The notes under the pieces: generated by a model
The model's input: only the letters and a program-made list of their open reading frames with translations
What the model was told of the DNA's origin: nothing
Databases searched by the model: none
Source: Haliotis asinina
Taxonomy: Eukaryota > Mollusca > Gastropoda > Lepetellida > Haliotidae
Reading direction: 5' to 3'
DNA length: 64,000 bases
Assembly (NCBI RefSeq): GCF_037392515.1
Contig: NC_090287.1
Span: 15,303,001 to 15,367,000 of the forward strand
Shown: piece by piece, positions 10,229-20,165 of the stretch
How the letters are laid out: every line of letters starts with the position of its first letter
How positions within the stretch are numbered: the first letter of the stretch is position 1
Program-made: the position numbers and the translations under genes

Positions 10229-11900
10229 CTCGCTTTGAATATGATGATATGTCGAAGAGTTTTGTTGAAGGCATCGGCTGGTGTTGGATTCCAGTGACAT
10301 GACCGCTTGTATTAACACTTTCTTGACGCTTGTGATCGCGACCATGTTCAGATAATTTGCATAATCCTGCATACTTAATTTCAAGAGCCACTTGTGGAGA
10401 GATACAGACTCGGGTGGGCTGTTCCGTTGTGACATACAAAGCACCCATTTCATTCACAGAGGACTTCTCATGACCTTTAACTAGTTGCCATATATATCTC
10501 ATCAGTCACGGTGGAGGTTCTGTGAATTTATGTGAGGTTGGAGAAGGTCTTAAGGAAGGCCTCCATATTTGAAGCGTTTATGCCCACTCAGCCGTGCCAT
10601 TTACGTTTCCTCCCAGGAACACACTGTGTGGGCTTCAGCGTTAACGTCGAGCAATAAACATGATATATTGACCCGTGAATAAACTCAATCAGCAATGTAA
10701 ACAGCCTTGCCAAATAAACAACACCCATCTGAGATAGTGACTAAATATATACCAAACAAAACTGGTTATCCGATGTGGATGGATCGGAAAGTGTGCTATT
10801 GTTGTGTTTTGGGCATACATTTGCAGTGTTTTCGTGGCTGTTCTCAGCCTAGTAAAGTTTTGATAATGTTTGAATTTTTTAGTCACGTTCAGTTCTCAAG
10901 TGAACACTTGTATTTATCTCCTTTCGGTTTAAACTAATCAAAATCTGACGTCTTTATGACGAATGACGTCTTTAGAGGTGCGGTGAATAGGCGATCAATG
11001 TGTATTGCCTGCGTCACGAAGACCGGAAATACACATATCCACCTACCACCCGGCAAACACCTCCCCTTACCCTGCTCCCTTCTTCCTCGAAGACGCACCC
11101 CACCCTAAACTCTTCCCCCCGAGCCGCCTGGTTGCCATATACAGATACGCATTTTCAGTATTTAATTTTCACCCGATGGATTACGTACACCAAGTGCTCA
11201 TGAGACAATCCTTTGTTTTGTGCACGTGACTTAAGAGTAGACTGTATATTTCTCTGTCATTACCATCACTACATTTTTCAAGAAGAGGTTTATCCAAGAC
11301 ACTTTTGTAACCTCCGTCGTTGAATTTTTTTTATATATATATACGAATTATTTTTTGTGTTTTGTGCAAAAAAAGAAATGTACTTGTGAGGCATTCAGTA
11401 TTATTTCATGTCTTCCAGTCTTCTGAACCAGTTTATGATTTCAATTCATCCTTATCAAAGAACGTTAAAAAGGTGATTTTTAGATGTATGTTTTGCACAA
11501 AAAAATGAACATGGCCATAATATCTGCTACATGGATGACATGTCACAATAAATAAATATACCAACTGTTGCCACCACACATTACTCAATATTTTCCTAAC
11601 TGTAAATGCATGCTTTTAGACGCCCTCTTCGTTTGAAAGGGGGCATTACTATAAGTAATACTGTTAAGCTTTATGATCTAAAGGTGTTAAATGACGATGA
11701 AGAAAGAGGTTGTAAGCGTATGCACTTCATTCTATTACTGACCGTGCGATAACCATATCTGCGATACGTTCAGTTTGCATAGTTCAATATAAAGATAGAT
11801 GGTGACAGGCAGGTACCTTGCTTGAATCCTTTATCTCATTGGGCCATTTTAGTGAAGATATCTTCTTCATTGCTAAATGTATGTTCAGCGGGATCAAAGA
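10229..11900. other. Intergenic, no gene seen
   Basis: Short reading frames here have no recognisable content. A GTCTTTATGACGAATGACGTC region near 10950 repeats GACGTCTTTA twice. Nothing else is supported. Confidence 0.5.
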
Positions 11901-12043
11901 GTGAGTGAGTATGGTTTTATGTCGCTTTTAGCAATATTTAGCAATATCACAGCGGAGAGACACCAGAAAGAGGCGTCACACATTGTTCCCATGTGGAGAA
12001 TCGAACCCGGGTCTTCTGCGTGACGAGCCACCCCACCGCCCCC
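11901..12043 (-). repeat. SINE family A with perfect 11-bp target-site duplication
   Basis: Reverse-strand copy from GTGAGTGAG through GCTTTTAGCAATAT, GAATCGAACCCGGGTCTTC and GCCACCCCACCGCC. Flanked by GGGATCAAAGA at 11890-11900 and 12044-12054, which marks a fairly young insertion. Confidence 0.95.
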
Positions 12044-12558
12044 GGGATCAAAGAAATATCTTTGAATGTATCCTTTGAAAAGTGATACATTACACTCGGC
12101 ACGACTCATTAGTAATCCTAGCCATCGATTATACCCACCGAACGAGTCTCTAGACCCACTTAAAATTACCGACTGTTTCGATTTTTAACTGGTTTTACCT
12201 GGTTGTAATCCGAGGCCGTAAAGGAGTGAATATTACACTGACATTTCATATATTTCATTACATGAATCATTGAAAGCACTGTGATGTTTCTTGTAGGTTG
12301 ACTCTTAGTCGACGTTCAAAATTATGGACCTGTATGATGAGGATGGGTCGGGTGACATCTACCACACTTCAGTCACTTTTGACAACTTCATTCCGCGCAA
12401 CTTTGAATAACCGAGTGACTTCACAACTAACATATTACAAAGCTTTAGGTTTAAAGCTTTTGACTTGTGAGATTCTTTTGTAGAGATTTATTATAGTCAG
12501 GATCATCAGACACTCTTTGAAACATATAGGCAAACACTTTAAAATACTGATCTGTGAA
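12044..12558. other. Intergenic with one candidate micro-exon
   Basis: AT-rich. The only item of note is the EF-hand-like short frame at 12309-12410. Confidence 0.4.
12309..12410 (+). other. Candidate short exon with an EF-hand-like peptide
   Basis: After a T-rich stretch and an AG dinucleotide (12307-12308), an open stretch reads ...KIMDLYDEDGSGDIYH... and continues through a TFDNFIPRNFE end to a TAA at 12408-12410; an ATG lies at 12324. DEDGSGDI matches the start of a calcium-binding EF-hand loop (Asp at positions 1 and 3, Gly at 6), but loop position 12 is Ser instead of the usual Glu. It may be a real terminal exon, a decayed one, or chance. No partner exon was found. Confidence 0.2.
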
Positions 12559-12716
12559 GTGGGGGAGGTGCGGTAGAGTAGTGGTTCAAGCGTTCGTTCG
12601 TCACACCTAAGACCGGTTCGATTCCTGCATGGGTACAACGTGTGAAGCCCATTTCTCGTGTCCACCGTATTGGTGGATTATTACTAAAATCGGCGAAAAA
12701 CCAAACACACTCACTA
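12559..12716 (+). repeat. SINE family A with 9-bp target-site duplication
   Basis: Box A-like GCGGTAGAGTAGTGGTTCAA, box B CCGGTTCGATTCC, then the GAAGCCCATTTCTCG core and a weakened tail. Flanking ATCTGTGAA occurs at 12550-12558 and 12717-12725. Confidence 0.9.
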
Positions 12717-12725
12717 ATCTGTGAA

Positions 12726-13898
12726 ACCTCAGAAAGGATTATACTCCTAAGAACAAAATGAACTTTGTCATTACTTGATTAAGTTACACAATCTAGTGTT
12801 TCACTGGAGTCAGTGTCTATATCTCAGTGTAAATTAACAACAGACACAACACCCTAACGTTTGCCAATGTGAGGAATGTACAGCTGGAGCTACGTGTTAC
12901 TGAGAATACAGGGATGGTTTGATGACCACAGACGAGCAATGGCTCACGCTGTGTGCTCAAAACATTGTCCTTTTATTGTTTATCGTGTTGACGTTTCTGG
13001 ACCCATACCATTGTTGGAAGACCCGAGGATTGGTCAGGAATGTGTTGTGGGATGAAGTGGAGCGATGCATTGTTTTTGTAGGATCACAATAGCATAACGT
13101 AGACAATCCGTTAAGAACACTGTCATGTGAACTGTCGTATTTGTAGGTTAACTCTTTCATCAGTGAAACGATTTTAATAGTTAGTATACTTATATTAGTT
13201 GAAGTGAAATGGGGTTCAATACCACTGCATATATACAGCGACATGTATGTGTCGAGATACCATGGTCCAGTTGTCACGAATACTTTACTCATTTGACTGA
13301 ATGTGACCCGAGCACTGATCGTCTTATCTTCTTAAAGCCACACACCAAGGAAGGGAACCACAGTTAGGCCAACCCTTCAGTTGTATGGCCAGGGAACGGA
13401 CCACTGACCAGTGACCACTCATCACGATATATCAACTAGACCACAGACGCAGAATCGCAGATCAACTAAATCTAACGTACGTGATACCTATTTTGGACAC
13501 TCTTCATGTTTAAGATGCGCTGCTTGGGCACGTAATTTATTGTGCTGTTTAAGCAATGTGTGATTCATCACAATCCTGTTTACGTTTACCAGAAACCTTT
13601 ACATAATTCAGACAGCTGGCGTATTGCAGGGATACTAACAAATGGTATTCACAGAGATTCCTGTTTGGACCTTTCACCATCAAACTGTTTATCTAACGGT
13701 GTCACATAATGAGTGAGGCCAGGTCCAGTGTTTTCCGAGATGTATGACGTCGTCCCAAGTAAGAGGCATGTATCATTATGTCTGGTTTGTCTGGTCCAGA
13801 ATCGAACCGCAATCCATCTTCACAAGGATGGACTAAAACAATAATAATTACTGACATTTGTTTAACAGGGCCTTGCCCACAAATCACTCTTACTTAAT
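12726..13898. other. Intergenic, no gene seen
   Basis: No supported gene or repeat. Short frames lack recognisable motifs. Confidence 0.5.
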
Positions 13899-13908
13899 AT
13901 GATTTTAG

Positions 13909-14057
13909 GGGTGTGGCGTAGCCTAGTGGTTAAAGCGTTCGCTCGTCACGCCGAAAACCCAAAGTGGGTACAATGTGTGAAGCCCATTTCTGATGGCCGT
14001 GACAATGCAGGAATATTGCTAAAGGTGGCATAAAACTAAACTCACCGACTCACTGGC
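13909..14057 (+). repeat. SINE family A with 10-bp target-site duplication and deleted box B
   Basis: Good box A (GGCGTAGCCTAGTGGTTAAA) and a complete tail, but the GGTTCGATTCCC box B segment is missing between CCGAAAACCCAAAG and TGGGTACAATGTGTG. Flanked by ATGATTTTAG at 13899-13908 and 14058-14067. Confidence 0.9.
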
Positions 14058-14067
14058 ATGATTTTAG

Positions 14068-15027
14068 CGATTCGTAACTCCTACACTATAATTAACATAC
14101 GGTTGTTGTTGAGAACTGGGTCATGTATTGTAAGTATGCTTCATCTACCACCGTTAATTACCAGGGAATTCCTAAACGATGTGGTTAGAACCCTGTGAAA
14201 AACTGAAACATTCTCTGTCTAGTCCCTCTTTAAACACAAACGATGCTTGGATAAAGTAACAGGCTGACAGTTTCAAAATGTTATGTCTAGTCAGAACAAT
14301 TACAACGTTTCATCAATATCGAGATCAACAAAACATGCTTTGTTACACTTTCCAAACAGGCATTCAAATCACTCTTTGTCCTAGACTCTGGAACAGTAGC
14401 AATATACTGCAGAAAGTCCCTTCGGACCGTCACTCGACTCCTAGCAGTTAAAGTGTCAACTTTGAATCAATGCTGGGGCTTATTCTCCACATAGACTACA
14501 ATGTGAAACGTAATCTTTCCTCGATGAAAATTCCTATTCAAATATTCGAAGTTTGTCGAAAGGCTTTTGGCAACATTTGTCCATTTCTGGAGAGATCGCC
14601 GAACGTAGCTAAATCTTGTTCGCGACACTGCTGGTCGTAAGTGCACTGTCGACTTTTATTTTGGATGAGGTAATTTGAAGTATGTTGCCTTTTGTCGTAA
14701 CCTAGCCTGATCTAGCCTTAACGCATGCTTGTCAGATTACACACGCTTGCAATTGGCGTGACTTTCAGATCAGGTGTTTGGACAAATTCAAGGATGTGTG
14801 TGACATCCTGTCACCTACAGCGGTGATATTGACACGTTTCTCGGAAACAGACATGTTTCATTCGTGTTATATGATTTTTTAAAATGAGGTTTCAAAATGC
14901 AAAAAGGCCGAGTGCTTGTAACATGTATTGAGTGAGAGATCAGTTTTCCTGATACAAGAAATGATCAACGTTACAACGGCAATAGAAATCAAATCATGTA
15001 TGTTTCTCTCAACGGATTTCAAAGACT
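14068..15027. other. Intergenic, no gene seen
   Basis: No supported feature. Confidence 0.5.
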
Positions 15028-15135
15028 GAGTGATTGATAAACCGGGGATAGGGGGTATTTTTACGCCACTTATAGCAGTATCCGGGTAACACCAAGGCAT
15101 AGATATGTCAAGAAGGGGAGAATCAATCTAGAACC
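15028..15135 (-). repeat. SINE family A, diverged
   Basis: TTTTTACGCCACTTATAGCA and downstream core fragments in reverse orientation; the head is eroded. Confidence 0.6.
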
Positions 15136-15140
15136 TTGGG

Positions 15141-15296
15141 TACACTGGGGGATAGCCAAGATGTTTAAAACGTTTGCTCGTCACAGCAAAGCCCTGTATG
15201 CGTACAATGTGTGAAGACCTTTCCTAGCGCCGCCATCCCCCACCGGAATACTGGTGGACTACCACGGAAGAGCGGCATAAAACAACACTCATTCAA
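15141..15296 (+). repeat. SINE family A, diverged
   Basis: GGGGGATAGCCAAGATGTTT (box A region), GCGTACAATGTGTGAAG, and AGAGCGGCATAAAAC before a CACTCATT tail. The box B region is deleted. Head-to-head with the copy at 15028-15135. Confidence 0.75.
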
Positions 15297-15737
15297 TCCG
15301 TGCAACGAGCGAGCACTTTAACCAATCTACTCCGTCGCTGATATATAAATCTAAAACTAACACTGAAGTCCATACATTCGATACAGTGGATGTATTCAGC
15401 CCTTTGTTTCAATGCAACCTGCTTCATGTTTCGATTGTGGAGCTATAGCGCTCTGGCATTTAGACATTTCTATGAATATCTTCAAATTCTAATGGAATAT
15501 TCAATAACGGTTTTGAATTGGCATTGTTTCTTAAAGAAAAATTGTATTTTTCATTACATGTCTCTACCCGCCTTTGCCAAATAAATTATTCACAATTACT
15601 GCTAGGAAAACATGAAAATAACGCGGTACACTGAACCTCCTGGCGGAATTGACTGTTCGAACTGGGTGTCTGTCCGATCGTCTGTAACAAAATTATGGCT
15701 CGTATAGCTATTGTTAGAATTTACAACTGCAACCACC

Positions 15738-15852
15738 ATGCTCAACATCGCCATCTCTAGTGAATTCCGTTACCTGGCAACGGCTACGTTGGCGGTCATG
15801 GTGTGCGTGTTGACATCACTGACAAGTCTATCTACCTCCAGCGTTTCCCCGG
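15738..15852 (+). CDS. Candidate first coding exon with a signal-anchor segment
   Basis: The ATG at 15738 has a strong start context (CAACCACCATGC). The frame encodes a short N-terminus and then a hydrophobic stretch LATATLAVMVCVL, followed by a Ser/Thr-rich stalk, the layout of a signal peptide or a type II membrane anchor. It runs into CCCCGG|GTGAGG, a good 5' splice-site match at 15853. Without splicing the frame stops at 15891-15893. I do not recognise the protein and find no downstream exon. This is a guess based on start context, hydrophobicity and donor site. Confidence 0.25.
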
Positions 15853-16140
15853 GTGAGGTATTTGTCGACATCCGCCCATATTCGCAACGCTAAAGCACAT
15901 GAGCCGGCGTGAAGCTCACATATCAGTAGAGATACACAGAAGCGCTGTTTCATGCGTGACAGATTGTTGTGGATAGCGTTATACAATAGGGCTGGTTTGT
16001 ATACAACAGAGTTGTTTTGTATTGAAGCGATTATCAGATTTGAACTCGGGGAAACATTCCCCCATTGTTACTTTATACTATATGTGACAGTTATTTGACG
16101 GGCGTTGGACATGACTGGAAGTAAAGGGTTTCAATACTTA
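15853..16140. other. Intergenic or intronic, no gene seen
   Basis: No supported feature; it would be intron if the exon at 15738 is real. Confidence 0.4.
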
Positions 16141-16612
16141 ATTTGAATACATAATCCTTTGTCAGGTTCCAGGCTGAATGGACAGCCTTTGGTAAGGTAC
16201 CACCCTAAATGCATAATCATTGTCTAGGTACAACTATGAATGCATAATCATTGGATATGTACTGTCCCGAATACATAATCCATGGGTACGTACCATCCTG
16301 AATACTTATCCCATAGGATTGTACCAGTTCCATCAGATAAACCGTGATTAGGTACCCTCCCGGATACATAATCTATGGGAACGTACCATTCTGAGTACAT
16401 AATCCTTTGGATAGTACCAGCTTGTTTAGGTAACCTGTGGTTAGGTAATGAATACATAATTCTTAGGATTGTACCGGCTTCATCAGATAATCCGTGGTTA
16501 GGTACCATCCTGAATACATAATCCTTGAAACCTGAATACATAATCCTTGAACCCTGAATACATAATCCTTGCACCCTGATTACATAAGTCTGGACCCTGA
16601 ATACATAGGTTT
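16141..16612. repeat. Degenerate minisatellite (ACATAATCC-type)
   Basis: CTGAATACATAATCCTTG-like units recur with GTTAGGTACCATCC-type linkers. Spacing is irregular (about 24-37 bp in most of the array, about 20 bp at 16525-16580). Divergence between units is high, so the array is old. Confidence 0.75.
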
Positions 16613-17474
16613 TTGAAATGGTTCGGCTGCGTGGATCACCCTTGTGTAAATTCAGTTATGAAAGGATAATCCTTTTGTCGGTACTTTAACAAATGTAATA
16701 GTCTTGTAATAACAAGTGACACAAGTAAATAAGTGGGGTTTTAGCGCCAGTGTTTCACAGAAACCGAGGGTAACAACAAGATCGTCGGTTTCATAAAAGC
16801 GTCTTAATTTACCAATGGTGATCCTGAGACAAAACGAGTCATAATATGACATACTGCTGACATTAACGTAATACAGACGACAGACGTGCCAACACGTCTT
16901 CAATGAAGACGCTAAATCGGGAAATCATTGGGTTATCCAGTCCTGTAAGAGTTCAGGAAAGGAAACTGGGCATTGACAATGATATTCACTACTTGGAGCT
17001 AGAGGTTCCTGTGGTACAAATCTCGAGGTGTGCTACGCTGTGGACATGTTCCCCTTACGGACACATCTAGAAGACGCAGCCTTAATACTAAATACTATGG
17101 CCAACTATAGACTAACTTTTAGTCTCTGAATGTATATAAAATTTTGATATAAACAAACAATACGTTTAAACTGGAAAGGAACCCAGGGGAATCCAGTACC
17201 TGAAGAAATCTAGACTTACTTACCTATAGGCTTTAACATTGCAACGGCTTCGTGGCAGAAGGGAAAATCATATGGTTCAGAGACTGTGAGACAGACTTGC
17301 AAACACGTACGTGTTACCTTACAGACATGCGGTAAACAGACGAATGTACACACTGGTTTCTCGCGAATACGTCATCTGTTATTTGTCAACGTGTTTGGGC
17401 TGCTGATGGATTGCAAGACTGTAATCACAGAGACCCATGTCTATATCTAGACTTTTTCCTGTAACTGTCTAAGA
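16613..17474. other. Intergenic, no gene seen
   Basis: No supported feature. Confidence 0.5.
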
Positions 17475-17850
17475 GCCCTTTTCACAAACCGATCGTAGCG
17501 CTACGATTGTCGTAAGTCCATGTTAAAGTATGGGAGTTACGATCACTTTACCCAACGACTGTCGTAAGTCCATGTTAAAGTATGGGAGTTACGATCACTT
17601 TACCCAACGACTGTCGTAAGTCCATGTTAAAGTATGGGAGTTACGATCACTTTACGCAACGGCTGTCGTAAGTCCATGTTAAAGTATGGGAGTTACGATC
17701 ACTTTACGCAACGGCTGTCGTAAGTCCATGTTAAAGTATGGGAGTTACGATCACTTTACGCAACGGCTGTCGTAAGTCCATGTTAAAGTATGGGAGTTAC
17801 GATCACTTTACGCAACGGCTGTCGTAAGTCCATGTTAAAGTATGGGAGTT
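17475..17850. repeat. 52-bp tandem array inside a MITE-like end
   Basis: CGTAAGTCCATGTTAAAGTA recurs every 52 bp at 17511, 17563, 17615, 17667, 17719, 17771 and 17823. The first unit is preceded by AGCCCTTTTCACAAACCGAT and the palindrome GATCGTAGCGCTACGATT. That end resembles the start (GGGCTCCTTTCACAAAG) of the palindromic element at 42127-42273. Units differ by only one or two bases. Confidence 0.95.
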
Positions 17851-19413
17851 ATGGGAGCCCCAGGGTGTTTGTTGTTAAAAACAACCCTAGAAGAAAGACT
17901 ACCTTAAGACTGCTTCGGTATAGGAGTTACTTACCTTAGCGGTAAGATCGCTTTGAACAACGGTACCCTGGTAGTTCGGGTATAGACTGCCAAGGTCTCA
18001 CAATGTTGAAGCAATGAAGCTGGCGTTTCTCCTCGCCCTCCCATAGCTTTCACATCCTTCGGGCTCTTTCGGAACATTGCTACCAAGTACGTTTTACGAG
18101 TGGCAGACCCATTCTACCTTGGTTTGAAGATTTACTTTACATCACTTCTCTGTCCACAGGAACTGTTTTATCATGTGGTATTATTATTTGTTTGAGGACG
18201 AAACCAAATACTGGGTTTCTCTGTGTTCTGCGATTGAACTGAAGCGCAGTGTTGTGCTAAGGATTAGCAAGATCTGGATCTGAACGTTTCCAATCAGAGC
18301 TGTCGGGTGAACACCACAGAACAACGTGTTTTGTCTCTCCTCTATATATCACGTGTAAAAGAACGGTTTTAATACAAAGAATTAACCTCGAGATATTCAG
18401 TCTGATTTCACTTCGGGGTTCTAATAAAGGATTGGTGTTTATCCAAGGCCTGCCTTCGTGGTGATGTATTTTACCCCAGGGTTGACACAGTCACGTGTAT
18501 CCTCTCGCACATACTTGTTGGAGAATCACGTGATCCGAACATCTGACAACAGCCGCAGTCTGTATATACGTCTAGACCGATTCCCTGATCCTACTCATGG
18601 TGGAGTGTCCCACAAGCACGAACGGGAACCAGTCTGAACATTCCTTGTTCCGACAAACTGTACGACGCCAAATGTACAATATCACAACACTGATTCTTAG
18701 CTTAATGGTTCATGTTAAGCTCAAAGTGTCTGCACATAAGGAGGTGTATGCTTATGAACCGAATGATGATCTCAAAGGATATTCTTGCCTCGAAGTATGC
18801 TTCACGTCATGTATATGGAAATGTGATCATGAGCTTTTCTACAAAGGGTGAACCAATCAATGGTAACTTTGTTATGAAGTGCACCCAGTCTCGAAATGTA
18901 TGATATTTTCGTAAGTGCATACTTAAGGTGTATCAAACATATTGAGGTGTTTACTGGTTGTGTATGACTCCCACAATGCAGCCAAACGCCTCGTCATCTA
19001 ATTAGTGATGCGTTTGAATCGAGGTGTAACACTGTATTTCTTATCAATATGAGTATGTTAATCTGGAAACATTTCTAATGGTAGGTTGGGTTAAATATAA
19101 ACAAATGAGAGCAAACTATCCTAGTAACAAAATGAAATGTTTGTTTAATAGTATACAAAAATCGTGCTTTTATAAAACCAGGAGTATTTACATGCACACT
19201 GCAAAGAACTGACAAGAAAGTTATAACAGTTTTCATGTACAACCTGATATGCAAGGATACCCACTGGCGTAGTTTAAATGCTCAGTAAGGAAGTATAATT
19301 ATCGTGGCGACTATAAGGACACCAGTTATGCAAATACAAATTTGACCTAGCTGGAATATATATCGTCAGTGCATCCATATATGGTACTACTGTATGTCAT
19401 GTTTCATCCCAGT
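17851..19413. other. Intergenic, no gene seen
   Basis: No supported gene. Frames at 18597-18903 have no recognisable domain. Confidence 0.5.
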
Positions 19414-19465
19414 TGTGGGGCGGCGGGATAACCCAGTGGTTAAAGCGTTCGCTCGTTATGCTGGA
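19414..19465 (+). repeat. SINE family A, head only
   Basis: GATAACCCAGTGGTTAAAGC and GTTCGCTCGTTATGCTGGAT match the tRNA-like head. The rest is replaced by the minisatellite that starts at once. Confidence 0.8.
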
Positions 19466-20165
19466 TCCGGCGAATGCTTATAAGGAGGTGTAGCCTTTCT
19501 GGAGGTGTATGGTTATAATGGAGGTGAATGCTTATAAGGAGGTGTAGTTTTCTGGAGGTGTATGGTTATAATGGAGGTGAATGCTTATAAGGAGGTGTAG
19601 TTTTCTGGAGGTGAATGCCTATAAGGATATGTAGCCTTTCTGGAGGTGTATGGTTATAATGGAGGTGAATGCTTGTAAGGAGGTGTAGTTTTCTGGAGGT
19701 GAATGCCTATAAGGATGTGTAGCCTTTCTGGAGGTGTATGGTTATAATGGAGGTGAATGCTTGTAAGGAGGTGTAGTTTTCTGGAGGTGAATGCCTATAA
19801 GGATATGTAGCCTTTCTGGAGGTGTATGGTTATAATGGAGGTGAATGCTTGTAAGGAGGTGTAGTTTTCTGGAGGTGAATGCCTATAAGGATGTGTAGCC
19901 TTTCTGGAGGTGTATGGTTATAATGGAGGTGAATGCTTGTAAGGATATGTAGCCTTTCTGGGGGTGTATGGTTATAATGGAGGTGAATGCTTGTAAGGAG
20001 GTGTAGTTTCCTGGAGGTGAATGCCTATAAGGATGTGTAGCCTTTCTGGAGGTGTATGGTTATAATGGAGGTGAATGCTTATAAAAAATGTGTAGCCTCT
20101 CCGGAGGTGAATGCATATCTGGAGATGTATGCTTTTGTGGAGGTGTCTGTTTGATCGAGGTGTAG
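19466..20165. repeat. Minisatellite with an 88-bp higher-order unit
   Basis: TAGCCTTTCTGGAGGTGTAT recurs at 19491, 19632, 19720, 19808, 19896, 19950 and 20038. The 88-bp interval dominates and one is 54 bp, so the unit is a 54-bp plus 34-bp composite. All subunits contain GGAGGTG. The array abuts a truncated SINE head at its left edge. Confidence 0.95.

Noticed and set aside
17475-20165. CRISPR-like regular repeats
   Set aside because: The 52-bp and 88-bp arrays have no unique spacers and the genome is animal; they are ordinary minisatellites.
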